In this document: positions 24,501 to 38,900 of the stretch, in pieces
How positions within the stretch are numbered: the first letter of the stretch is position 1
Layout of the letters: every line of letters starts with the position of its first letter
Source: Bugula neritina
Taxonomy: Eukaryota > Bryozoa > Gymnolaemata > Cheilostomatida > Bugulidae
Direction of reading: 5' to 3'
NCBI GenBank assembly: GCA_964035545.1
Contig: OZ037773.1
Span: forward strand, 1,322,751-1,386,750
DNA length: 64,000 nt
Position numbers and translations under genes: made by a program
The notes under the pieces: generated by a model
Told to the model about the DNA's origin: nothing
The model's database searches: none
What the model saw: the letters and a program-made list of their open reading frames with translations, nothing else

Positions 24501-25013
24501 AACGGCCAAGTTTCAGTGAGTACCAGACCTGTACTAGAGATCAGTGAAAGCTAATTGATCTCTCTCTTGATGTGTTAGTATGTCTGTCTGTGTGTGATGT
24601 GTGTCGGACACATTATAAACCTAACAGTCTTCTAAACAGCTGTTTATACTCTTGTCTGTATCACACTATACTACTGTATGTATCACACTATACTACTGTA
24701 TGTATCACACTATACTACTGTATGTATCACACTATACTACTGTATGTATCACACTATACTACTGTATGTATCACACTATACTACTGTATGTATCACACTA
24801 TACTACTGTCTGTGTCACACTATACTACTGTATGTGTCGGACATGAATTTGTATGCTTGCAGACGCCCCGAGAGAACTAAAGATGGAAGAGCCAGGGTTA
24901 GTGTGACTGTAGCTGGGAAGGACACCTGGTGGGGAGTTGGGCGGAGTTATCGAATAGCCAAGTCTGCTGCGGCTAAAAAGGCTTTAATGGCTCTCAATGC
25001 AATGGAGAGTTGA
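559..25013 (+). CDS. DICER1: Dicer endoribonuclease, 26 exons, 5' part outside window
   Basis: Dicer cuts double-stranded RNA or pre-miRNA hairpins into small RNAs, mainly in the cytoplasm. The exons, chained by matching phase, are 559-668, 928-1084, 1316-1468, 1679-1875, 2092-2193, 2397-2536, 3691-3820, 4122-4197, 4800-4945, 5056-5232, 5615-5825, 5921-6079, 6168-6339, 6697-6927, 7616-7815, 8459-8635, 13338-13516, 20388-20523, 21203-21306, 21417-21526, 22046-22312, 22503-22601, 23082-23235, 23647-23809, 24440-24515 and 24863-25013 (TGA). Together they encode about 1,324 residues in animal Dicer order: helicase-C, dimerisation domain, platform/PAZ, acidic linker, RNase IIIa, RNase IIIb, dsRBD. 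The first exon carries STPKVRKL, which in human Dicer precedes helicase-C, so the DExD half lies upstream. All RNase III carboxylates are present. Exon edges were predicted by eye; the chain is strongly supported because all phases match. Confidence 0.95.
1085..1262 (+). repeat. 20-bp minisatellite in Dicer intron
   Basis: About eight copies of GTGTGACATCATAGTATATA-type units beginning within a few bases of the donor at 1085 and filling most of the 231-bp intron. Confidence 0.85.
1464..1570 (+). repeat. 30-bp repeat duplicating a Dicer 5' splice site
   Basis: Four exactly 30-bp-spaced copies of exon end plus donor, GATTG then GTCAGT or GTTAGT. The GT dinucleotides lie at 1469, 1499, 1529 and 1559. 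The annotated donor is the first; use of a later one would read into an in-frame TAA about 10 bases after 1468. Confidence 0.85.
2225..2395. repeat. Degenerate AT-rich repeat filling Dicer intron
   Basis: Decayed units of the type TGTGTTAGTATATA and ACACTACTATATGTATAAG occupy the intron between exons 2092-2193 and 2397-2536, ending close to the acceptor. Confidence 0.6.
2753..3575. repeat. 17-bp minisatellite in Dicer intron
   Basis: About 48 copies of a 17-bp unit, GTAGTAGTTACAGTGAC with variants, fill most of the 1.15-kb intron between exons 2397-2536 and 3691-3820. Confidence 0.9.
4198..4790. repeat. 22-bp minisatellite filling a Dicer intron
   Basis: About 27 copies of a 22-bp unit containing ACTGTAGTACTAGTGTAG begin directly at the donor (GTAAATACTGTAG) and run to within about 10 bp of the acceptor at 4799. 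The intron is essentially all repeat. Confidence 0.9.
6345..6675. repeat. ~44-bp minisatellite filling a Dicer intron
   Basis: About seven copies of a roughly 44-bp unit containing CTCTAGAGGTACTTGTATG followed by TATACAGTATGTACA occupy nearly the whole intron between exons 6168-6339 and 6697-6927. Confidence 0.85.
6928..7615 (+). other. Dicer intron, no feature seen
   Basis: This AT-rich intron follows exon 6697-6927 (ends AG, donor GTCTGT) and precedes the acceptor TTTTTTTGTAG at 7615. I see no gene, repeat array or mobile element in it. Confidence 0.5.
7616..8635 (+). other. DICER1: Dicer acidic linker exons between PAZ and RNase IIIa
   Basis: Two exons, 7616-7815 and 8459-8635, join in phase (codon AAG across the splice). 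They encode a poorly conserved, Asp/Glu/Asn/Gln-rich segment including [20 protein letters not shown]. Such linkers are variable and probably disordered in animal Dicers. Exon membership rests on splice sites and phase rather than on homology. Confidence 0.75.
8678..8895 (+). mobile_element. tRNA-derived SINE, copy 1
   Basis: The head has a tRNA-like A box (TGGTCTAGGGGTTAGAGC) and B box (GGATTTGAACCC) about 45 bp apart. It is followed by a non-tRNA body with ATCCAGTCATAATTGCTC, AACAAGTCCTTAG and GGGTTTCTCACAGGGATG. A second, diverged copy of the same body and head at 32672-32905 shows that this is a dispersed family. The copy lies in the Dicer intron after exon 8459-8635. Confidence 0.8.
9795..10235. 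repeat. 14-bp minisatellite in Dicer intron
   Basis: About 31 copies of a 14-bp unit ACACTGACATATAT with C/G variants, within the 4.7-kb intron 8636-13337. Confidence 0.9.
10503..10650. repeat. 14-bp GTACAGTACTAGTG-type repeat
   Basis: About ten alternating units of GTACAGTACTAGTG and GTACAGGACTAGTG. The units are rich in the palindromes GTAC and ACTAGT. Confidence 0.8.
11770..11850. repeat. Short 23-bp repeat, three copies
   Basis: Three copies of a unit containing ACCACCTGCTGTCACATTAA in the long Dicer intron. The rest of 10650-12200 shows no recognisable gene. Confidence 0.7.
12206..12360. repeat. ~30-bp tandem repeat in Dicer intron
   Basis: Five copies of a unit containing TAATCTCTGTTAGCCTGAGC or TAATCTCAGTTAGCCTTAGC, with small length variation in the CTCTCTCT part. 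Confidence 0.8.
12940..13330. repeat. Compound minisatellite before the RNase IIIa exon
   Basis: Units of CATGTCTAATATACTACTAG followed by ATACACTTAC, in short and long forms, run up to the acceptor CACTTGCAG of exon 13338-13516. Many units end with ATACACTTAC or ATACTTGCC, resembling the true acceptor region ACACTTGCAG. Confidence 0.85.
13727..14589. mobile_element. hAT-type transposon relic
   Basis: Inverted ends CAGTGATTCCCAACCTAGG (13727) and AAGTTGGGAACCACTG (ending 14589) match the CAGTGGTTCCCAACC termini common in hAT elements. The flanking octamers GGCTAACC and GGCGAACA resemble a decayed 8-bp target duplication. No intact transposase is seen; a G-run and an AT-rich interior remain. 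Confidence 0.7.
14590..18063. other. Dicer intron interior, no gene supported
   Basis: About 3.5 kb of AT-rich sequence with short weak ORFs on both strands, a partial CAGCATAGTGTGAGTTACTC duplication near 15950-16030, and a CTCACTGTCCCAGTTACT-type short repeat at 17810-17890. I see no exon chain, RNA gene or mobile element that I can defend. Confidence 0.5.
18064..18069 (-). promoter_or_regulatory. Poly(A) signal of nested GTPase gene
   Basis: TTTATT on the plus strand reads AATAAA on the minus strand, about 285 bp after the GTPase stop codon. Confidence 0.55.
18354..19491 (-). CDS. Atypical Rho-like small GTPase nested in Dicer intron
   Basis: There are two exons, 19272-19491 and 18354-18841, with GTAAGA donor, TTATTGCAG acceptor and phase 1, encoding 235 residues. 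The P-loop [11 protein letters not shown] followed by SYTTN is Rho/Rac-like. The stretch [13 protein letters not shown] supplies the G4 base-recognition motif and ESSA the G5 motif. The G3 motif DTAGQE is replaced by DTNCTD, so the catalytic glutamine is absent. The Rho insert region is short, and the C terminus ends in IYTKTK without a CAAX box. An N-terminal extension of about 30 residues precedes the G domain. It is probably a GTPase-poor switch or scaffold like other atypical Rho proteins (inference). A TATA box at 19596 and a poly(A) signal at 18064 suggest an independent transcription unit antisense to Dicer. Confidence 0.85.
19596..19603 (-). promoter_or_regulatory. TATA box for nested GTPase
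   Basis: The minus strand reads GGGTATAAAAG about 105 bp upstream of the GTPase start codon, at a suitable distance for a short 5' UTR. Confidence 0.65.
20153..20340. repeat. ~10/11-bp GTATAGCAGAG repeat
   Basis: Degenerate units of GTATAGCAGAG and GTGTAGCACAT occupy the end of the long Dicer intron, about 50 bp before the acceptor at 20387. Confidence 0.75.
20530..20860. repeat. TAGTTATAGTAACTAC repeat with inverted units
   Basis: Units TAGTTATAGTAACTA and GTAGTTACTATAACTA occur on both orientations, giving local hairpin potential, directly after the donor at 20524. Confidence 0.8.
22620..23080. repeat. Minisatellite filling a Dicer intron
   Basis: Units of ACCTCACTGTAGTGTGTACT, with CTGTCACC and CTGTATA variants, fill nearly the entire intron between the two RNase IIIb exons 22503-22601 and 23082-23235. 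Confidence 0.9.
24050..24390. repeat. 31-bp minisatellite in Dicer intron
   Basis: About eleven very similar copies of a 31-bp unit with CTGCTGGTCATCTGTAGAAT followed by ATATCATATC, indicating recent amplification. Confidence 0.9.
24652..24835. repeat. 22-bp minisatellite in last Dicer intron
   Basis: About eight copies of a 22-bp unit containing TGTATGTATCACACTATACT, nearly identical to each other. Confidence 0.9.
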
Positions 25014-25016
25014 TGA

Positions 25017-25190
25017 AGTCTACATGCTCAGACTATACTATATGCATGTGTACCTGCATCTCACTCAGACTATACTATATGCATGTGTACCTGCATCTCA
25101 CTCAGACTATACTGTGTATATGTGTACCTGCGTCTCACTCAGACTATGTATATGTGTACCTGCGTCTCACTCAGACTATACTGTGTATGT
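25017..25190. repeat. Tandem repeat in Dicer 3' UTR
   Basis: About four to five copies of a unit containing CTCACTCAGACTATACT and GTGTACCTGC begin just after the Dicer stop codon and so lie in the predicted 3' UTR. Confidence 0.8.
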
Positions 25191-25459
25191 ATCAGTTTTG
25201 TATCAGTGTCTGGGTGACTTAGTGTGTAATATTCGCTATTTATTAGCCAAATTGACCGATATTGATGCATAGATAAACTTCTTTGCCATCCCAATGTCAA
25301 GACCGATGGTCTATTTAGAGTATAAATGTTGGAGTATAACTGTGTGCTCATGTAATGTTATAAATGCTGGTTGATTAAAACTCACTGACTTGTGCAGTGC
25401 AGTGAATTATAGCACTAGCCCTGCCAGCTAATAATAGCTTTTGGTGAATGTGTTAAAGC

Positions 25460-25465
25460 AATAAA
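25460..25465 (+). promoter_or_regulatory. Poly(A) signal of Dicer
   Basis: AATAAA about 445 bp after the Dicer stop codon; the first clear one downstream. Confidence 0.6.
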
Positions 25466-25469
25466 GTTT

Positions 25470-26240
25470 TAATGATTGGTGGCATGCCAATACAGTGTAT
25501 ATGTGTACATATTATATTTACATTAACAGAGATATAGATTGTAAGTCTGTCCTTGGCCTCCATTCTTCAACTATTGGAGCATTTCCTGTACAATGGTGTA
25601 ATTTATTCTTTATTATGTCCACATATGTCTGTATGAGTAAATTGGTTTAGTAGGGGAGAATATTTCTCTTTATAGCTTATTTATATTGATCTCACTTTAC
25701 ACTAGTATTTTATACCAGTACAGAAGTTTACACGAGTATATTATACTAGTATAAAGGTACATTAGTATATTATACTAGTAAAGAAGTACATTAGTATATT
25801 ACGCCGTATGCTCCACACTGTATATTTTAGACTAGTCATTGATATCTCATTCAAAGTTACGCTCCAATCATTGTAACATGATTCAGATCTGGGGTTTTTA
25901 TTTCTCATTTATTTATAATTCATAATATTATAAAGATATAAATGTACAGTTTTATCTCATCAATTGTCACTTTTTTCTTTTGCTGTACAAATACCATCTT
26001 GTATGTTATGTATTTATGGCTTTCCTTCAGTCAGTATTCAACACCATGTTTATTGGCTACACATTGAAATACCCTAAAATAAAAGGCTGTGACTTTCAAA
26101 TTTCCAAGTTCACACAGTGACATGAGTGCACAACTTCAAACTACAAAGCAATTTCCATTCACTCACAAAACACTTGGTACAGCGTCTAGACTCTAGATTC
26201 TAGAAAATGATTAAAAATACACCAAATATAACAGCACCAT
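25470..26240. other. Intergenic between Dicer and the minus-strand gene
   Basis: AT-rich sequence with a short TTATACTAGTA-type repeat near 25690-25800. No exon or RNA gene was recognised. Confidence 0.5.
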
Positions 26241-26246
26241 TTTATT
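26241..26246 (-). promoter_or_regulatory. Poly(A) signal of minus-strand gene 26518-32285
   Basis: The minus strand reads AATAAA about 270 bp downstream of the predicted stop codon at 26518-26520. Confidence 0.5.
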
Positions 26247-26359
26247 GATGGATGCCAATTTACAAATAATTTCAATTTCATCACCACAATATTATATAAG
26301 GATTAATACCACAAGAAGTAATACATATACACTGGCCATCAGTTCTTGAGGAAAGTTTC

Positions 26360-26505
26360 ACAGATTTATGTGTACTTGTCACCAGTTCTTGTGTACATGT
26401 CACAGGCTTATGTGTCCATATCACAGACTCATGTGTACATATCACAGTTTTATGTGTACATATCACAGTTTTATGTGCACATATCACAGTTTTATGTGTA
26501 CATGT
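26360..26505. repeat. ~21-bp repeat in 3' UTR
   Basis: About six units of ATATCACAGTTTTATGTGTAC with variants lie just past the predicted stop of the minus-strand gene, in its likely 3' UTR. Confidence 0.75.
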
Positions 26506-26517
26506 AACTCATTATTA

Positions 26518-32285
<5,768 letters not shown>

Positions 32286-32671
32286 ACATCACTATCTGCT
32301 TATATGCTAAGAGCCCTTAATATTAGCAGATTAATGGCAAGTCTGACAGTGTTTAGTGGTAGAAATGGAGACTGGATATAATATGGTGAATGGTTGGAAT
32401 GATTATATAACAGTTAATAGGAATTAATGGTCATGGAATGGTTACAGATTGCTTTGTGAATAGTCCTTTGAGGTTATTGAGGTCTTTCTGAATGTTCATA
32501 AATTATAGCAGATCATATGTTTTTATCCTTCATTGTTGCTCTGCTGTTGAAAGATATTCTATTAGTTTGGTGTTGACAAAAATTTTTGACAGATGCAAAT
32601 TCAAGCCTTTTAAAAATCACCATTTTTTCAATCTATAAAAGAATAAAAATTAGTCTATTTAATTGAAAGGG

Positions 32672-32905
32672 AGAAACTGTGGTGTAGTGGTTAGAGCCAC
32701 TTAAAGGGCTGGCCCTTAGTAAACGTATGGTGGTTCGCATCTCAGTAAAGGCCATTAATGATGTTAAAAAATGCATTCAGTCATAATTTTTACTTCCCCA
32801 CAATAAAAAACAAATTCTTAGCCCACTTAACAAGCCCTTTCTATTAATCAAGGATTCTCTCAGAGATAGCGACTATAAACCCACGTTAGTTTTTGAGTTA
32901 AGAGC
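32672..32905 (+). mobile_element. tRNA-derived SINE, copy 2
   Basis: The head TGTGGTGTAGTGGTTAGAGC and a degraded B box (GGTTCGCATC) are followed by the body seen at 8678-8895: ATGCATTCAGTCATAATT, AATTCTTAGCCCACTTAAC, GGATTCTCTCAGAGATAGCG and ACTATAAACCC. It is more diverged than copy 1. Confidence 0.8.
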
Positions 32906-32909
32906 TTTC

Positions 32910-35900
32910 AGCGCAACTCACCTGGTAGATTTGGATTATAACGAAATATTGGTTTAGACTTCAGATGGAAAGCATTTGTTCTGTTGAAGAGAATTTTCTA
33001 CTTACTACTAATAGCATGAGAGACTGAATGTTGTATAATTATTATGTGTACATACAATGCACCAGACACTTGCAGCCTAGCTACAAACCATTGAGCTAAA
33101 GTTTGCTAGAAACTCACTCTACATTACCCAGGTGCCTCACTTTAGGCATATGTAACAATTAGTTATAAAAGCCAAAGATATGTCTATTTCATTAACCCAT
33201 GTCTTTTCTAATTCCAATGTCTGCTTTTCATGATTACGGACATTTCTTTAGTAGGCGTAGCTCTTAATAACTAAATATGCTAAAGTGTACACAAAGTAAG
33301 AAGCTAAACCTATGAGAAATCTACAGTCATGACGAGCTGGCTATTGTAGCAGAACGGTAGGACAACTCCTTGTAAGCGATCTAGCGTTTATTGAGGACAC
33401 ATGCTTTGCTCGCTGTGATTACGCTCATCCATAGATAAGATTTTTAGAAATTCTTGAAGTAAAAAACGACGCTATAGAAAAGGCCCGTTAACTTTCAAAG
33501 AAATTGAGGTTTTGCTCTATAAATTTACAAACTGGAAAAACCATAACTAGAGTTTTTGTTGGCAAAAACATCGCGATTGTTATCTCTTGAAGAAGCAAGT
33601 TTGTTATTATAATTTTAATATAGTCATACCAGTCATAATAAATATTGTGGTACTGTCGAGCTTTAAGTATGCAGATGCTTACTTGTAATTTTACAGAAAT
33701 TTTAGAATTTTGATTTGATTTTATAAGCGATATAACTGTTAGATTTACACTGCTAGTGTTAGTGTTATAGTTATTGTAAATTATTGCTAATGTTACACAC
33801 AATAATGAATAATTATACTAAATGGGTGTATTTATTCGGATAGAATACTGAATATTTGTACTAATATTAATAGTAATACTTTTTATACTTATATTTATAG
33901 TTTTACTGAAGTTGTAATCACGGTGATGATGATAATGGTAATCATTATGATTATGATGTATAGCATTTGATGATATTTATACTGATAGTGATAGTCATGT
34001 TGATACTCATAATGATAATGGTGCATTTTTAACACAAATCTCCTGATTTTCACCGCGGTAGTGATTTTGATTATGATATTGATCGACTTTTACTTGGATG
34101 TGGGCTAAAAGTTAAGGTTAATCACATGGTTGCTAAAGTAAAAGTTATTTATTTGATTCCATTATTATGATTAGCATTTGATGCAACGTTTCCTACCACA
34201 AATATTATGTAATGGCCATAATTATGAAGTGATAATAATCCTACAATGTCATGATTTTTATTATGATTATAGTTGTCAATAATCAATTCAGTTTTATCAT
34301 TGAGATTGGGGGTTGTTGTTTACTCATTATAATTATTCTCAATTGTAGAATATTTTCAGTTACTGAATAAAGTGTCAACTCTTGAATTAAAATGATCATC
34401 ATCTCTTTGTCAATGTAGTTATTATGGGTTTGATTGTAGCAATTCATAACTTTATTTTTAACATAGTCTTCATGTAATGATTTATGGCATGTAACTTTTA
34501 CTTTATGATTATTGATTGTCATAAACTATGATGGTATGTAGTGTTTTTCTTTTAGTATGATGAGGCTGAAGCTGAGTATTGACTGCTACTCATATTGAGT
34601 ATCACTATCAGAATCACTATGATCACATTAGTATTACTCGTAGTTGGCTCTCAAATTTTCAGTGTCTCTGAATATCTAATGTTGTATATGTTGGGATTGG
34701 GTCAACTTGTTGTCTAACTTTTACCAAATAGAGTGTTAGCTACTCACAATTTAATTGACATTTATATTGGTAATGATACTCAATATGAATAGTAAAATGA
34801 AGTTTAACTCATTACTTTTATCAGAGTTAGCATTCATGTATCAGTATGCGTGTGCATGTGTATAATATTTGATTCTTTATCGATCATTAATCATGGTAGC
34901 TGAAAGATTTTGACTTGTAGCTATCAGATATGGTGACACGGCTATTCAAACATGTCATTTGAATAGCACTTATTTTGGAAACGGACAATTCACCAGTAGA
35001 CAACTTGAAAATAAACATTTACAGAATGGAAGAATTGGAAAATAGACGTTTGATAAATGAAGAATATTCAACATGGCCTAGTCCGGAGGGGGCGTTCAGC
35101 ATCTGGCCAGTCAGGCCCAAATAGCTTATTGTAGATGTGTGTAATTATAAATTGAAACAATTCGGTACCTAATTCTACAACCATGATTGCCTAACTGATT
35201 CCGTCTTTATATTTATTGTTGAAAGCTATTTTGAACCCGGCCAGATGCTCCTTCGGACTAGGCCATGTTGAATATTCTCCATTTTCCAAATGTCATTTCC
35301 CAAATGTCTATAATTTTTCAATTGCCTATTTGCTAAGTGTCTATTTTCGAGTTGTCTATTGGTAATTTGTCCGTTTTTAAAATAAGTGTTTTCTAAATGA
35401 CATGTTTCAATAGTCGTGGATTCATCAGGTATTGATTTTCTGTCACACCATCATTTTAATTATAAATAGACTCACCTTGAATTTTATCATTTTTACTTTA
35501 TAGTCACACCTGCTTAAAAGTTTTTTTTAATTCATTCAATTATATTTATATTATGTGCTGTTACTAGCCTATTTTTATGTCTGAAATAAATGATAAATAC
35601 ATTTATAAATATGAATGAATGTTATTAGCAATTTGTTTAAATATATTTTACGTCAGCTCATACTAATTTACTGTATGTGTAACTATTCAATTTATTGTCA
35701 GCATTATATAAATTTAGCTTTCAGTAATAAGTGGGCCTTATTGCATTCTGATTTATTTAAAATAACTTAATCATTTCACTGTACTGAGAATCAACTTTAG
35801 AAATTTCGATATTTTAAAGAAATACTTTTTCAGCTATGATTTGGTGTAATGAAATACAAATAAAATTTAGTTTTATCAAATCGAATCAAAAATTTTAATT

Positions 35901-35930
35901 TTTATACAGTAAGTACTCTATAGATATCGA
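32910..35930. other. Intergenic, low-complexity, no gene seen
   Basis: About 3 kb between the minus-strand gene and the RING gene. From about 33650 to 34860 the sequence is cryptically simple, with many ATTAGT, GATAAT and TATGAT triplet-like words but no coherent ORF. It also contains the foldback at 34937-35418. No RNA gene was found. Confidence 0.6.
34937..35418. mobile_element. Foldback element, 482 bp with internal short repeats
   Basis: Ends CACGGCTATTCAAACATGTC and GACATGTTTCAATAGTCGTG are inverse copies. The arms continue inward through AATATTCAACATGGCCTAGTC and its inverse GACTAGGCCATGTTGAATATT (first 20 bases compared). Arms are built of repeated words such as AAATAGACRTTT and GGAAAATG. 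Non-coding. Confidence 0.88.
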
Positions 35931-35975
35931 TATAATGTCTTCAAATAATATTTACCTGCATATGTTACAGGTGAA

Positions 35976-38900
35976 ATGTCACTAATAAGACTTATTGCCA
36001 TCGGGGCTGTGGTAATAGGAGGCGCAGCCTACATGGCCTGGCAAATATACAAGTAAGATTTATGTATATTTTATTAAATGTTATATATCATTTCTTGTTT
36101 CTGAAAGCCACCTCTAATAGTGAATAGTGAATACCAGTTGTGATTTACATGTGATGTAGAAAGCGCCAGTTGCTGAACTACCAACACCACCACTATGAAG
36201 GAGGAAAGCCAGCCTATTTTGTTCCTGGAGAAGACGGTGTATTATCTCATGTTAGTGGTTATGATTTTTTTGCTTTTTTAGAATTTTTCTATTTTAAATC
36301 AGCTAATATGTGACCTGGCACCACAAAACAAGGGATGTATATAAAATGTTGAAAACTTAGTTATTATTATGAATTGATAGAATAGACTTTTTTGAACATT
36401 TTGCACTTTATTTGAAGTCTCTAGCATAAATAGAACTCGAGATATCAGTATTTAAAAACTTTAACGTTTTTAGAATTTCTAACTTACTGTTTCGAGAAAA
36501 TCGCATTTAAAGTTGGCAACTCTAGAATAAGTTGAGAATTGTTTGTTTACAATTTACAAGCCTTAGCAACGGGTCTTTGTATAATAGGAATAGTGACAAA
36601 TTTGGTATCAAAATAATTGTAAAAGTTTGGGCTTTCTGTTAAACTAAATTTCATGCTGCCTCAACATAAAATTAGGTCAAATATGGCCGCCAAACTTTTT
36701 TGTCTAATTTATTTGTCAATTCGCTTTTTACTTTGTTTAATGGTTGAAAGGTTTAACAATTCCAGCAAAGAAGAGAATGTTTTAGCAAGTTTGTGTGTTG
36801 AGATATTTAAATTAGGCATCTAAGTCAGCAGGAAGTCATATAAAACAAAATGGCAGCTGCTTCCTCTTATACATTGAATATCTTCCTTTCCTCTAATATA
36901 TTGTGTAATATAAAACTGCAGCTATTGAGCTGTGCTGTTTCATAATTATTGCTTAATGAGTAGAACACTTATGAGAAAATTATTTTACTATTATGAGATC
37001 ATGCGAGATTTATTCATAAATATCTTTATAATCTCTAACGGCAACTAAATTTAGCAATTGATTTGGCTGAGATGTTGAAAATATAAACATAAAATCAGCT
37101 AACAGAACTTTTGAGTTTTATTAGGCATTAATATTCACATTTAAAACATCAAATACATTATTTTAAAAAACCAATTAAATGCAGTAAAAAATCCAGCCTG
37201 GATACAACCATTATGCTTGAATTAACTCTTATCAAGAAAAGAAAATAAGGTCGCTTTTATGGTTTTTGCAAAAAAGGCACTTTTCATCTTTCTACTTCCT
37301 TGGTCTTCATAATATGAGTTTACGGAGTATGGACACATAACATCATGTATGTGGCAAAAGCTTCATCACTATCATCAGCTGATTTTCTAGCAATTATAGA
37401 TGCTGCTACTTGACATCCATCCTGCCAATCTACCCACTTATTGTCTATTCCAGAGCTGGAAGTACAATGTTGACTTTTTTTAGATAACAAAAGAAAACCG
37501 TAGCTTGATTAGAAATTATACCCAGTTATATTATAAAAATTTAGTTGGCTAAACACTTTTGTGGTACTATTATGGCAGCAGTTAATTGTGATCCTGCATT
37601 TTATCAACGTTTAAATTTATTAAATTAAACAGAACAACTTAAATTAAAAAAATTCTTGATAATTTTCAAGCACATCATTAAAAGACTGCAAACCTTTTTA
37701 TGAATGAAATAAGCAGAAGCCATAACCTTGCAAGCCAAAATTCAGTGTGTCTACATTAGAAGTATTAGATTGATAGGTAGTAGAGTTGTGTAGGTATAAG
37801 TCTTCACTCTAATGCCCTCGCAAGTCCACTTTCTAAAATGTACAGAATATCGGATTATTCTATATTAACATAGTATTATCAGTAAAATTACACATTATAC
37901 ACTTGAATATCTAGCATATCTGCAATTGGCAATTTTGAAGCAATGTCTTTCGATAACTATTAACCACTCAGGCATTTAATTGAGTAAAAAAGCTAGCTAA
38001 GTGCAACTGAATCTATTAAAGACATTTACTATAAAATCAATTTGAATTCAATAAATTACTTTAAAATATGAATAAATTTTTGCTCATCTTATAATAAAAT
38101 TAAAAAGTTTAGACTCTTTATGCATTCAGTTAGTGTTACTACTCACTAAATAATACTAAAAGTAACTTACTGAAAAACTAAGTCAGTCAACTATAGAATC
38201 ATCATGAACTCGCATTAATATTCCATCATTATACTCATTTACATTTAGTCACATGTATCATTTCAATTTGGTTATAGGTGATGCTTTTATCAATATAAAT
38301 ATAATTATCAATTGAGTTTTGACAGTAACTGTAAGCCTGCATAATGTGATAAAGATTTTATCATTATATTTTAAATCAACCTTTGAGCTAATTTAAAAAT
38401 CACAAAAGAAACCGGTAGTTCGACTAGTATGCCTAATGTTAATAGTAATAGTAATCAGTAACCGTATTGACAAAATCTAAGACAGAGGCTAAAAGTAAAA
38501 GTTACTAAGAGCAAGTCCAATGTAAATTGAAAAATCAACTATAGAATAAATCAATAAATATAATACTATCACTATCAGTATGAGTATCAAGTTTTAAGAG
38601 CAAAGGCGAAACTCAGAGTCAGACTCAAATAGTGAATTTATAATTATTAATTACTTATAGTTATACTATTAAATTTAATATTAATGAGCTACATTTGGTT
38701 TTACTACCAAATGCCAGTATCAGTAAATCATGAATGGTATTCATTATGATTATCATTATGAGTAACCGTACCTCAAACTGTGAGTCATAGTGAGAGTCAT
38801 TTAAATAGTTACTAGTATAGAAATAAAATAGAACAGACTAACTCGAAGACATACTCCTAGTCCTAGTCATAGTGTCAGTGATGGTATAAATTATATTAAT

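Larger units (their letters stand above)
22046..25013 (+). other. DICER1: Dicer RNase IIIb and dsRBD exons
   Basis: Exon 22046-22312 carries [18 protein letters not shown]. Exon 22503-22601 carries [13 protein letters not shown] (first catalytic motif). Exon 23647-23809 carries [20 protein letters not shown] (second motif). Exons 24440-24515 and 24863-25013 carry the C-terminal dsRNA-binding domain with [18 protein letters not shown], ending at the TGA. All four acidic catalytic residues are retained, and the C terminus is close in length to that of human Dicer. Confidence 0.95.
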
